From: Flavobacteriaceae bacterium
GTDB lineage: Bacteria > Bacteroidota > Bacteroidia > Flavobacteriales > Flavobacteriaceae
Length of the DNA: 10,589 bases
Direction of reading: 5' to 3'
Assembly (NCBI GenBank): GCA_947482805.1
Contig: CANKLK010000069.1
Coordinates: 1-10,589, forward strand
Part shown: positions 1 through 6,055 of the stretch, piece after piece
Layout: every line of letters begins with the position of its first letter
Numbering within the stretch: the stretch's first letter is position 1
Program-made: the position numbers and the translations under genes
Notes under the pieces: model-generated
Told to the model about the DNA's origin: nothing
The model's database searches: none
The model's input: only the letters and a program-made list of their open reading frames with translations

Positions 1-52
1 AACAGTTGCAAAACAAAGAGGTATTTCTTTAGAGAAAGTTTTTAAAGGTTAA
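1..52 (+). CDS. rpsE: 30S ribosomal protein S5 (uS5), C-terminal end only
   Basis: Only the last 16 codons and the TAA stop are in the window; base 1 is the third base of the preceding codon. The visible tail reads TVAKQRGISLEKVFKG, which fits the C-terminus of flavobacterial S5. S5 is a small-subunit protein involved in decoding accuracy. The position directly before rpmD, with a 12-nt gap, is the standard spc-operon order and supports the call more than the short sequence alone does. Confidence 0.85.
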   Translation, partial: TVAKQRGISLEKVFKG

Positions 53-64
53 TTCAAGGAAATT

Positions 65-247
65 ATGGCTAAATTATTAGTAAAACAAGTTAGAAGCAAA
101 ATCAATTGTCCCCTTACACAAAAAAGAGGGTTAGAGGCTTTAGGTCTTCGTAAAATGGGGCAAACTGTGGAGCATGATTCAAATCCTGCTATCCTTGGAA
201 TGATAAATAAAGTTAAACACTTAGTTTCCGTTGAGGAAGTTAAATAA
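65..247 (+). CDS. rpmD: 50S ribosomal protein L30 (uL30)
   Basis: This 60-residue protein has the family's usual length and begins [16 protein letters not shown]. The central region around residues 23-31 ([15 protein letters not shown]) carries the L30 signature, and the C-terminus ends in a short strand rich in Val and Glu. L30 is a small protein of the large ribosomal subunit. The start is the only sensible ATG, 12 nt after the rpsE stop. It is one of only two starts in the window with an AAGGA purine run just upstream. It sits between rpsE and rplO as in the classical spc operon and must be cotranscribed with them. Confidence 0.97.
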   Translation: MAKLLVKQVRSKINCPLTQKRGLEALGLRKMGQTVEHDSNPAILGMINKVKHLVSVEEVK

Positions 248-258
248 CAAATACAGTT

Positions 259-711
259 ATGAATTTAAGTAACTTACAACCTGCTGAAGGTTCTACACAC
301 AATCAAAATAAAAGATTAGGTAGAGGAGAAGGTTCTGGAAAAGGTGGGACTTCTGCAAGAGGACACAAAGGAGCTAAGTCTCGTTCTGGTTATTCTAAAA
401 AGATTGGTTTTGAAGGTGGTCAGATGCCACTTCAAAGACGTGTGCCTAAGTTTGGTTTCACAAACATTAATCGTAAAGAATATCAAGGAGTAAATCTTGA
501 CAATCTTCAATTATTAGTTGATAACGGAATTGTTACCGATACGGTAGATTTTACAGTATTTGTTGAAAACCGTTTGGCTACTAAAAATGAAATGGTTAAA
601 ATTCTTGGAAGAGGAGAATTAAAAGCAAAATTAAAAGTAACTGCACATAAATTTACTGCTACTGCAAAAGCGGCAATAGAAGCTGCTGGTGGAGAAGCTG
701 TAACCTTATAA
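259..711 (+). CDS. rplO: 50S ribosomal protein L15 (uL15)
   Basis: The 150-residue product matches the normal length of L15. The N-terminal third is the typical flexible Gly/Arg/Lys-rich extension ([18 protein letters not shown], residues about 21-38), which in known ribosomes threads into 23S rRNA. The family segment [18 protein letters not shown] follows at about 50-67. The globular domain follows, ending in an Ala-rich helix and a GGEAVTL strand. L15 is a late-assembly protein of the large subunit. The start lies 11 nt after rpmD and has no Shine-Dalgarno sequence. The secY start is 10 nt downstream, so translation of the two is probably linked. Confidence 0.98.
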   Translation: MNLSNLQPAEGSTHNQNKRLGRGEGSGKGGTSARGHKGAKSRSGYSKKIGFEGGQMPLQRRVPKFGFTNINRKEYQGVNLDNLQLLVDNGIVTDTVDFTVFVENRLATKNEMVKILGRGELKAKLKVTAHKFTATAKAAIEAAGGEAVTL

Positions 712-721
712 TTATAGAACA

Positions 722-2068
722 ATGAAGAAATTTATTGAATCATTTATAAATGTTTGGAAAATAGAAGAACTAAAAAACAGAATTGTTTTAACGCTGTTGA
801 TGCTTTTAGTTTACAGATTTGGTGCGCACGTTACGCTTCCGGGCATTGATGCTACACAATTGACTAGCCTTGCTGGGCAAACAGATAAAGGTATCGGTTC
901 GATACTTGATATGTTTACCGGTGGAGCTTTCTCTAAAGCGTCAGTATTTGCTTTAGGTATAATGCCATACATTTCTGCTTCAATTGTTGTTCAGTTGATG
1001 GGTATTGCCATTCCATATTTGCAAAAACTACAAAAAGATGGTGAAAGTGGTAGAAAGAAATTAAATCAAATTACCAGATGGTTGACCATCGCTATTACCT
1101 TAGTTCAAGGTCCGGGTTATATCTATAACTTATACAGAACATTACCTAATAGTGCATTCCTTTTAGGATTTGATTCTTTCTCTTTCTTATTTTCATCGGT
1201 TTTAATTTTGACTACAGGTACTATTTTCGCTATGTGGTTAGGAGAAAAAATTACAGATAAAGGAATTGGAAATGGTATTTCATTATTAATTATGGTAGGT
1301 ATTCTTGCTAGATTACCACAATCATTATTTCAAGAATTTACTTCAAAAATGACCGGACAAACTGTTGGTGGACCAATGTTGTTAGTAATTGAAGTTATCG
1401 TGTGGTTATTAGTAATTATTGCCTGTGTACTTTTAGTTATGGCTGTTAGAAAAATTCCGGTACAATATGCACGTCGTACAACAACCGGAGATTTCGAACA
1501 AGACATGATGGGTGGAAACAGACAATGGATTCCGTTAAAATTGAATTCTGCCGGAGTAATGCCAATCATTTTTGCACAAGCTATTATGTTTATACCGGCT
1601 GCAGTGGCAGGTCTTTCAAAATCGGAGACATCACAATCTATCGCAGGAACATTCAGTAATATGTTTGGAGTTTGGTATAATGTAGTATTTGCTTCATTGA
1701 TTGTAATTTTTACATTCTTTTACACGGCAATTACTGTCCCAACAAATAAAATGGCAGATGATTTAAAAAGAAGTGGCGGTTTTATTCCTGGTGTTAAACC
1801 CGGAATTGAAACAGCAGACTTCTTAGATAGAATCATGTCTCTAATAACATTCCCTGGTTCATTATTTCTTGCCTTGATAGCTGTGTTCCCAGCTCTTGTA
1901 GTAAGTGTTGGTGTGCAACAATCTTGGGCAATGTTCTATGGTGGAACTTCACTTATCATTATGGTTGGAGTTGCAATTGACACTATCCAACAAGTAAATT
2001 CTTATTTGTTGAATAAACACTATGACGGATTGATGAAAAGTGGTAAAAATAGAAAAGCAGTCGCTTAA
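722..2068 (+). CDS. secY: Preprotein translocase channel subunit SecY
   Basis: SecY forms the protein-conducting channel of the Sec translocon with SecE and SecG in the inner membrane. The 448-residue sequence has ten hydrophobic membrane segments, roughly at 20-38, 72-96, 117-137, 152-172, 183-200, 217-241, 276-296, 318-340, 375-395 and 405-425. Recognisable landmarks are the plug region followed by TM2 ([20 protein letters not shown], from residue 64), the cytosolic loop [16 protein letters not shown] (174-189), [10 protein letters not shown] (243-252), [14 protein letters not shown] (272-285) and the C5-loop motif [10 protein letters not shown] (352-361). Length and domain order are normal. 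The gene sits inside the ribosomal cluster, as in most bacteria. infA follows after only five bases, with no adk or map gene between them. Confidence 0.99.
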   Translation: MKKFIESFINVWKIEELKNRIVLTLLMLLVYRFGAHVTLPGIDATQLTSLAGQTDKGIGSILDMFTGGAFSKASVFALGIMPYISASIVVQLMGIAIPYLQKLQKDGESGRKKLNQITRWLTIAITLVQGPGYIYNLYRTLPNSAFLLGFDSFSFLFSSVLILTTGTIFAMWLGEKITDKGIGNGISLLIMVGILARLPQSLFQEFTSKMTGQTVGGPMLLVIEVIVWLLVIIACVLLVMAVRKIPVQYARRTTTGDFEQDMMGGNRQWIPLKLNSAGVMPIIFAQAIMFIPAAVAGLSKSETSQSIAGTFSNMFGVWYNVVFASLIVIFTFFYTAITVPTNKMADDLKRSGGFIPGVKPGIETADFLDRIMSLITFPGSLFLALIAVFPALVVSVGVQQSWAMFYGGTSLIIMVGVAIDTIQQVNSYLLNKHYDGLMKSGKNRKAVA

Positions 2069-2073
2069 TTTTT

Positions 2074-2289
2074 ATGGCAAAACAATCAGCAATAGAACAA
2101 GACGGATCAATAATTGAAGCATTGTCAAATGCAATGTTCCGTGTAGAGTTAGAAAACGGACATATTGTAATTGCTCATATTTCTGGAAAAATGCGTATGC
2201 ATTACATCAAATTGTTACCTGGTGACAAAGTGAAGTTAGAAATGAGTCCTTACGATTTGTCAAAAGCAAGAATTACTTATAGATATTAA
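2074..2289 (+). CDS. infA: Translation initiation factor IF-1
   Basis: The 71-residue protein is a single S1-like OB-fold domain of standard IF-1 length. It shows the family's [20 protein letters not shown] opening, the [29 protein letters not shown] core and the terminal [10 protein letters not shown]-1 binds the 30S A site with IF-2 and IF-3 during initiation. The start is 5 nt after the secY stop and has only a short T run upstream, with no Shine-Dalgarno sequence. The stop codon runs directly into the heptamer repeat at 2289-2365, so the mRNA between infA and rpmJ carries that repeat. Confidence 0.98.
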   Translation: MAKQSAIEQDGSIIEALSNAMFRVELENGHIVIAHISGKMRMHYIKLLPGDKVKLEMSPYDLSKARITYRY

Positions 2290-2365
2290 AAAAGCAAAAA
2301 GTAAAAAGCAGTAAGCAATAAGCATTAAATCTTATCGCCTAAAGCTTAAAGCCTAAAGCCTAAAG
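2289..2365 (+). repeat. Heptamer tandem repeat array between infA and rpmJ
   Basis: The 85-base gap between infA and rpmJ can be written almost entirely as seven-base units in constant register: AAAAAGC, AAAAAGT, AAAAAGC, AGTAAGC, AATAAGC, ATTAAAT, CTTATCG, CCTAAAG, CTTAAAG, CCTAAAG, CCTAAAG. The first base is the last base of the infA stop. The first five units share the pattern nnnAAGC or close to it. The last four share CnTAAAG, with CCTAAAG three times. The two middle units are degenerate. The gap shows no promoter -7 box, no U-tract hairpin and no open reading frame. It resembles in style the short heptanucleotide repeats known from some cyanobacteria; whether it recurs in this genome cannot be seen here. 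Confidence 0.8.
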
Positions 2366-2374
2366 CAATTTACA

Positions 2375-2491
2375 ATGAAAGTAAGAACATCAGTTAAAAA
2401 AAGAAGTGCCGAGTGCAAGATTGTACGAAGAAAAGGCAGATTATACGTAATCAACAAAAAGAATCCTAGATTTAAACAAAGACAAGGATAG
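2375..2491 (+). CDS. rpmJ: 50S ribosomal protein L36 (bL36), zinc-free (C-minus, type B-like) form
   Basis: This 38-codon gene encodes a protein that begins [20 protein letters not shown] and ends NPRFKQRQG, the normal length and termini for L36. L36 is the smallest large-subunit protein and helps fold 23S rRNA. In the zinc-binding form the ligands are Cys11, Cys14, Cys27 and His33. Here those positions are Ser11, Cys14, Asn27 and Phe33, so only one ligand remains and zinc binding is not expected. The [14 protein letters not shown] segment resembles the alternative L36 often named YkgO or type B. The gene lies between the heptamer array and rpsM, with only two bases to rpsM. Confidence 0.97.
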   Translation: MKVRTSVKKRSAECKIVRRKGRLYVINKKNPRFKQRQG

Positions 2492-2493
2492 TT

Positions 2494-2868
2494 ATGGCAA
2501 GAATAGCAGGGGTAGATATACCTAAAAACAAAAGAGGAGTTATCGCTTTAACCTACATCTTCGGAGTGGGTAAAAGTAGAGCAATTGAGATTTTAGAAAA
2601 AGCTCAAGTAAGCCAAGATACAAAAGTTCAAGATTGGAATGATGACGAAATCGGAGCTATCCGTGACGCGATATCATATTACAAAATTGAAGGTGAACTT
2701 CGTTCAGAAGTGTCACTACATATCAAACGTCTAATGGATATTGGATGTTACAGAGGAATCCGTCATAGATCTGGTCTTCCATTAAGAGGACAAAGAACTA
2801 AGAACAACTCTAGAACAAGAAAAGGGAAAAGAAAAACTGTTGCTAACAAGAAAAAAGCAACTAAATAA
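2494..2868 (+). CDS. rpsM: 30S ribosomal protein S13 (uS13)
   Basis: The 124-residue protein has the normal S13 length and begins [20 protein letters not shown]. The helix-hairpin-helix type segment [14 protein letters not shown] is at about 21-34. The basic tail carries the family motif [20 protein letters not shown] (92-111) and ends in a Lys/Ala run. S13 sits in the head of the small subunit, where it contacts the P-site tRNA and forms bridges to the large subunit. The start is two bases after the rpmJ stop, and an AAGGA within the last codons of rpmJ could act as a weak ribosome binding site. It ends in two consecutive TAA stops. Confidence 0.98.
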   Translation: MARIAGVDIPKNKRGVIALTYIFGVGKSRAIEILEKAQVSQDTKVQDWNDDEIGAIRDAISYYKIEGELRSEVSLHIKRLMDIGCYRGIRHRSGLPLRGQRTKNNSRTRKGKRKTVANKKKATK

Positions 2869-2876
2869 TAAGTAAT

Positions 2877-3260
2877 ATGGCTAAAGCAACAACAAAAAAA
2901 CGTAAAGTTATCGTTGAATCAACAGGTGAAGCTCATATTAGTGCAACCTTTAACAACATCATCATTTCGTTAACAAACAAAAAAGGTGAAGTTATTTCTT
3001 GGTCTTCAGCAGGTAAAATGGGTTTCAGAGGTTCCAAAAAGAATACTCCGTATGCAGCTCAAATGGCAGCAGAAGATTGCGGTAAAGTAGCATTGGAAGC
3101 TGGACTAAAAAAAGTAAAAGTGTATGTAAAAGGACCAGGTAACGGACGTGAGTCTGCAATCAGATCTATTCACAACGCAGGAATTGAAGTAACAGAAATC
3201 ATTGACGTTACTCCAATGCCACACAACGGATGTCGTCCTCCTAAAAGACGTAGAGTATAA
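2877..3260 (+). CDS. rpsK: 30S ribosomal protein S11 (uS11)
   Basis: The 127-residue product matches S11 in length and sequence: [20 protein letters not shown] near residues 17-36, [17 protein letters not shown] at 46-62, [13 protein letters not shown] at 85-97, and the conserved end [17 protein letters not shown]11 forms part of the 30S platform and contacts the Shine-Dalgarno helix region and mRNA exit. The Asn-Gly pair at 117-118 is at the position that is isomerised to isoaspartate in E. coli S11. The gene begins 8 nt after rpsM. An 80-base gap with a paired structure separates it from rpsD, unlike the tight spacing upstream. Confidence 0.98.
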   Translation: MAKATTKKRKVIVESTGEAHISATFNNIIISLTNKKGEVISWSSAGKMGFRGSKKNTPYAAQMAAEDCGKVALEAGLKKVKVYVKGPGNGRESAIRSIHNAGIEVTEIIDVTPMPHNGCRPPKRRRV

Positions 3261-3273
3261 TTATAGTATAATC

Positions 3274-3327
3274 AAGATAGAACTAAGGTTATCGAAGGAT
3301 TCGACCTGAATTCATAACCTCTATCTT
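3274..3327 (+). ncRNA. Candidate structured mRNA leader of rpsD
   Basis: The rpsK-rpsD gap folds into a long two-part stem. AAGATAG (3274-3280) pairs perfectly with CTATCTT (3321-3327), and AGGTTAT (3286-3292) pairs perfectly with ATAACCT (3314-3320). A five-base bulge, AACTA, is on the 5' side only. Inside is a small hairpin, CGAA-GGA-TTCG (3293-3303). The AGGT at 3286-3289 could alternatively pair with ACCT at 3304-3307, so two folds are possible. No U-tract follows, so this is not a simple terminator; the rpsD ATG is 13 bases past the stem. S4 is a known autoregulator that binds leader RNAs in other bacteria, so an S4-binding leader is the likeliest role, by inference. Confidence 0.6.
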
Positions 3328-3340
3328 AAAACAATTTAAA

Positions 3341-3946
3341 ATGGCAAGATATACTGGTCCAAGTACAAGAATTGCTCGTAAATTTGGCGAAGCAATATTC
3401 GGAGAAGACAAAGCCTTCGAAAAAAGAAATTACCCACCTGGTCAACACGGGATGGCTAAAAAAAGAGGAAAAAAATCTGAATACGCTGTCCAATTAATGG
3501 AAAAGCAAAAAGCTAAATATTCTTATGGAATTTTAGAAAAACAATTCAGAAATTTATTCGAAAAAGCAGCAGCGTCTAAAGGCGTAACGGGTGAAATCCT
3601 TTTACAATTATGCGAAGCAAGATTAGATAACGTAGTTTTCAGAATGGGAATTGCTCCATCAAGAAGAGCAGCTCGTCAAATCGTTTCTCACCGTCACATA
3701 ACTGTGAATGGAGAATTGGTTAACATCCCTTCTTACCACTTAAAAGCAGGTGACAAAGTTGCCGTTCGTGAAAAATCTAAATCTGTTGAAGCAATTAATA
3801 GTTCATTAGCCAATTCATCTCATGTATATGAGTGGATTACATGGAATAATGATACTATGGAAGGCACTTTCGTTTCTGTTCCACAGAGATTGCAAATTCC
3901 AGAAAATATTAAAGAGCAGTTAATCGTCGAATTGTACAACAAATAA
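3341..3946 (+). CDS. rpsD: 30S ribosomal protein S4 (uS4), form without N-terminal zinc cysteines
   Basis: The 201-residue protein begins [20 protein letters not shown] and contains the family segment [19 protein letters not shown] (31-49). The RNA-binding S4 domain follows at about 91-150 ([20 protein letters not shown], then [16 protein letters not shown]). The C-terminal [20 protein letters not shown] is typical. S4 is a primary 16S rRNA binder that starts small-subunit assembly and affects translational fidelity. In many bacteria the N-terminal region has a four-cysteine zinc site; here residues 1-40 contain no cysteine. The start follows an A-rich stretch without a Shine-Dalgarno sequence, downstream of the structured gap. 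The gene ends in tandem TAA stops. Confidence 0.98.
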   Translation: MARYTGPSTRIARKFGEAIFGEDKAFEKRNYPPGQHGMAKKRGKKSEYAVQLMEKQKAKYSYGILEKQFRNLFEKAAASKGVTGEILLQLCEARLDNVVFRMGIAPSRRAARQIVSHRHITVNGELVNIPSYHLKAGDKVAVREKSKSVEAINSSLANSSHVYEWITWNNDTMEGTFVSVPQRLQIPENIKEQLIVELYNK

Positions 3947-3967
3947 TAATTGACACTAGTCTAAATT

Positions 3968-4960
3968 ATGGCAATATTTAATTTTCAGAAGCCCGATAAA
4001 GTTATCATGATCGATTCAACCGATTTTGAAGGTAAGTTTGAATTCAGACCTTTAGAACCAGGATACGGATTGACAGTTGGTAATGCACTTAGAAGAGTTT
4101 TACTTTCTGCGTTAGAAGGTTATGCAATAACATCTATCAGAATTGATGGTGTTGAACATGAGTTTTCAACGATTTCAGGAGTTGTAGAAGATGTTACTGA
4201 AATTATTCTAAATCTAAAACAAGTACGTTTCAAACGTCAAATTGAAGATGTAGATAATGAAACAGTTTCTATTTCTATCTCAGGAAAAGATCAAATTACA
4301 GCTGGTGATTTTCAAAAATTCATCTCTGGTTTTCAAGTTTTGAATCCAGAACTAGTTATTTGTAACTTAGATAGCAAAGTAAATCTTAATATGGAATTAA
4401 CTATCGAGAAAGGTCGCGGTTATGTTCCTGCAGAAGAGAACAAAAAACAGAATGCTGCAATAGGTACTATTTTTACTGATTCAATTTTTACTCCAGTTAA
4501 AAATGTAAAATATGCTATTGAAAACTTCCGTGTGGAGCAAAAAACAGATTATGAAAAATTAGTTTTTGAAATCAAAACTGATGGTTCTATTAATCCAAAA
4601 GATGCTTTGACTGAAGCAGCTAAAGTTTTAATTCACCACTTTATGTTGTTCTCTGATGAGAGAATAACTCTTGAAGCTGATGAAATTGCTCAAACTGAGT
4701 CTTATGATGAGGAATCATTACACATGAGACAATTGCTTAAAACAAAACTTGTTGATATGGATTTATCTGTAAGAGCATTAAATTGTTTGAAAGCTGCAGA
4801 AGTTGATACTCTTGGAGATCTAGTATCTTTTAACAAAAATGACTTAATGAAGTTCCGTAACTTCGGTAAAAAATCACTAACTGAATTAGATGAATTAGTT
4901 GCCAACAAGAATTTAACGTTCGGAATGGATTTAGGTAAATACAAATTAGATAAAGAATAA
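3968..4960 (+). CDS. rpoA: DNA-directed RNA polymerase subunit alpha
   Basis: The 330-residue protein shows both alpha domains. The N-terminal dimerisation and assembly domain (about 1-230) contains [20 protein letters not shown] (31-50) and [10 protein letters not shown] (151-160). An acidic linker runs to about 255. The C-terminal domain (about 258-322) holds [20 protein letters not shown]. Arg269 and Asn272 correspond to E. coli Arg265 and Asn268, which contact UP-element DNA, so the DNA-binding surface is intact. The late segment [12 protein letters not shown] (299-310) is the usual helix-hairpin-helix. The alpha dimer scaffolds RNA polymerase assembly. rpoA follows rpsD by 21 bases and precedes rplQ, the standard alpha-operon order. 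Confidence 0.99.
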   Translation: MAIFNFQKPDKVIMIDSTDFEGKFEFRPLEPGYGLTVGNALRRVLLSALEGYAITSIRIDGVEHEFSTISGVVEDVTEIILNLKQVRFKRQIEDVDNETVSISISGKDQITAGDFQKFISGFQVLNPELVICNLDSKVNLNMELTIEKGRGYVPAEENKKQNAAIGTIFTDSIFTPVKNVKYAIENFRVEQKTDYEKLVFEIKTDGSINPKDALTEAAKVLIHHFMLFSDERITLEADEIAQTESYDEESLHMRQLLKTKLVDMDLSVRALNCLKAAEVDTLGDLVSFNKNDLMKFRNFGKKSLTELDELVANKNLTFGMDLGKYKLDKE

Positions 4961-4964
4961 ATTA

Positions 4965-5006
4965 CTTCATATTTTGCTCTCCAAAGCGGATTGTAGCAAG
5001 ATGAAG
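4965..5006 (+). ncRNA. Candidate structured RNA between rpoA and rplQ
   Basis: Within the 62-base gap, CTTCAT (4965-4970) pairs with ATGAAG (5001-5006). TTGCT (4974-4978) pairs with AGCAA (4995-4999), and TCC (4980-4982) can pair with GGA (4988-4990) around AAAGC. The helices are separated by a small internal loop, ATT opposite G. The whole folds into one hairpin of about 14 pairs filling most of the gap. No U-tract follows, only the A-rich stretch before the rplQ ATG, so it does not look like a terminator. It could be an rplQ leader, a processing site, or a 3' element of rpoA. The assignment is inferred from pairing alone. Confidence 0.45.
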
Positions 5007-5022
5007 GTTAAAAAAACACGTC

Positions 5023-5802
5023 ATGAGACACGGAAAAAAAGTAAATCATTTAAGCAGACAGACTGGACATAGAAAAGCTATGTTGGCTAATATGGCTTGT
5101 TCTCTTATAGAGCACAAACGTATTAACACTACTGTTGCTAAAGCAAAAGCGCTTAAACAATTCGTTGAGCCACTTATAACAAAATCAAAAGAAGATACAA
5201 CGCACAATCGTCGTATATGTTTCGCTTACTTGCGTAGCAAATATGCAGTAACTGACTTGTTCAGAGATGTAGCTGCAAAAGTTGGTGATCGTCCTGGAGG
5301 TTATACTCGTATCATCAAAATGGGTAATCGTCTTGGAGATAACGCAGATATGGCTATGATTGAATTAGTTGACTTCAACGAACTATATAACGGAGGTAAA
5401 AAAGAGGAGAAAAAAGGTAGAACGCGTCGTCCTAAGAAATCGGCAACAACTACTGCAGCTCCAACACCAGCTTCAGTTGTAGACGAAGTAGGTCCAATCG
5501 TTGAAGAAGCTGCTCCAATCGTAGAGGAAGTTGTTGAGACTCCAGCTGCAGCAGTTGTTGAAGAAGCTCCTGCATTAGCAGAAGTTGAAGAGACTCCACC
5601 AGCTGCAGAAGTTATTGAAACTCCGGTTGCTGAAGTAGTTGCTCCAGAAGTTGTTGAAGAAGCTCCTGCAGTAGCAGAAGTTGAAGACTCGAGCGATAGC
5701 GAACAGGCGGAGCAAACTCCAGTAGCAGAAGCAGAAGTGCCAGCTGCAGAAGAGACTCCAGAAGCACCAGCCAACGAAGAATCAAAAGAAGAAGAGGCAT
5801 AA
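5023..5802 (+). CDS. rplQ: 50S ribosomal protein L17 (bL17) with long acidic repetitive C-terminal tail
   Basis: Residues 1-123 are a complete L17: [20 protein letters not shown] at the start, then [18 protein letters not shown], and [20 protein letters not shown] with IELVDF at the end. L17 lies on the solvent side of the large subunit near the peptide exit region. A basic linker ([17 protein letters not shown], 124-140) is followed by 119 residues of Ala, Glu, Val, Pro and Thr, in which I count 34 acidic and one basic residue. The total of 259 is about twice the usual 115-130 residues. Flavobacterial L17 proteins often have some tail, but this one is long. The sequence VVEEAPA-AEVE occurs twice, 32 residues apart. 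The reading frame stays open without disturbance to TAA, so the tail is real coding sequence rather than a frameshift. An intrinsic terminator follows. Confidence 0.97.
   Translation: MRHGKKVNHLSRQTGHRKAMLANMACSLIEHKRINTTVAKAKALKQFVEPLITKSKEDTTHNRRICFAYLRSKYAVTDLFRDVAAKVGDRPGGYTRIIKMGNRLGDNADMAMIELVDFNELYNGGKKEEKKGRTRRPKKSATTTAAPTPASVVDEVGPIVEEAAPIVEEVVETPAAAVVEEAPALAEVEETPPAAEVIETPVAEVVAPEVVEEAPAVAEVEDSSDSEQAEQTPVAEAEVPAAEETPEAPANEESKEEEA
5554..5687 (+). repeat. Two-copy direct repeat inside the rplQ tail
   Basis: A 38-base segment at 5554-5591 recurs at 5650-5687 with one mismatch (codon TTA for Leu in the first copy, GTA for Val in the second). The offset is exactly 96 bases, or 32 codons, so the frame is kept. 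The copies encode [13 protein letters not shown] at residues 178-190 and [13 protein letters not shown] at 210-222. The sequence between them contains further looser GAAGTT and GCTCCA variants. This points to tail growth by in-frame duplication or slippage. Confidence 0.9.
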
Positions 5803-5823
5803 TGATTGCCAACTCATAAATAT

Positions 5824-5859
5824 AAAAAGGATAAGCAGTTTTGTTTATCCTTTTTTTTT
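5824..5859 (+). terminator. Intrinsic terminator of the ribosomal protein operon
   Basis: AAAAAGGATAAGCA (5824-5837) pairs with TGTTTATCCTTTTT (5842-5855) around the loop GTTT. The G-U pair at 5835/5844 is the only non-Watson-Crick pair. The run of nine T (5851-5859) forms part of the stem and the U-tract. It begins 21 bases after the rplQ stop and is the strongest terminator in the window. The A run on the 5' side gives a weaker possible function on the opposite strand, but no opposing gene is present. Confidence 0.9.
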
Positions 5860-5864
5860 GTATC

Positions 5865-5886
5865 ATACTGAGCGAATGCGAAGTAT
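5865..5886 (+). repeat. Short inverted repeat with GAGCGAA core
   Basis: ATACT (5865-5869) pairs with AGTAT (5882-5886) around GAGCGAATGCGA. The core closely resembles the CTGAGCGAAGTCGAAG-type hairpin word that I recall as frequent between genes in flavobacterial and related genomes. It is placed just after the rplQ terminator. The match to a dispersed family is from memory and is not proven by this window, where it occurs once. Confidence 0.45.
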
Positions 5887-5918
5887 ATGAAGCACATAAT
5901 TATATTTCTAAGGAAATT

Positions 5919-5965
5919 TAGTCCCGCTATCCGCGCTACATGGTAGCTTGCTTCTATCGGGGCTA
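5919..5965 (+). repeat. Dispersed-type structured intergenic element (possible Flavo-1-like RNA)
   Basis: TAGTCCCG (5919-5926) pairs with CGGGGCTA (5958-5965) over eight pairs including one G-U. GCTAC (5935-5939) pairs with GTAGC (5943-5947) around ATG. An internal loop of CTATCCGC opposite TTGCTTCTAT lies between the two helices. The words TCCCGCTATCCG and TCTATCGGGGCT are ones I recognise as a recurrent intergenic element of Flavobacterium genomes. It may correspond to the Flavo-1 RNA motif described for Bacteroidetes, but I cannot confirm the name. It is much richer in GC than its surroundings. It lies between the rplQ terminator and the carA promoter. Confidence 0.6.
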
Positions 5966-5969
5966 GTAT

Positions 5970-6011
5970 AGAATTATCGGAATGTTTATAAACTCTTATA
6001 ATTCTTTTTTT
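5970..6011 (+). terminator. Possible weak terminator before carA promoter
   Basis: AGAATTAT (5970-5977) pairs with ATAATTCT (5998-6005), followed by a run of T to 6011. The loop of 20 bases contains the palindrome GTTTATAAAC (5984-5993). The stem is all A/T except one pair and the loop is large, so it would be weak. It directly follows the structured element at 5919-5965. It could end transcription of that element or insulate carA from read-through. Confidence 0.35.
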
Positions 6012-6030
6012 AAAATTGAACGTAAATAAA

Positions 6031-6038
6031 TAAATTTG
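6031..6038 (+). promoter_or_regulatory. carA promoter, -7 box TAAATTTG
   Basis: TAAATTTG matches the Bacteroidota -7 consensus TAnnTTTG exactly. Counting its last base as about -4 gives a start near 6042 and a leader of about 14 bases before the carA ATG. The -33 region, around 6009, is a T run rather than a clear TTG, so the match is partial. Confidence 0.6.
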
Positions 6039-6055
6039 CCCAACACAACTACATT

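Noticed and set aside
316..722. - strand reading frames opposite rplO, and likewise opposite secY, rpoA, eno and guaA
   Set aside because: They overlap strongly conserved genes, have no recognisable domains, and lack promoters or plausible start regions.
3950..3967. TTGACA before rpoA as a sigma-70 type -35 box
   Set aside because: Bacteroidota promoters use TTG / TAnnTTTG; no -7 box follows before the rpoA ATG 12 bases later.
5301..5774. Long reading frame on the - strand (157 codons) opposite the rplQ tail
   Set aside because: It is a shadow of the low-complexity Glu/Ala/Val codons of rplQ. The product is a Ser/Ala/Thr-rich string with no domain, and it has no promoter or start context.
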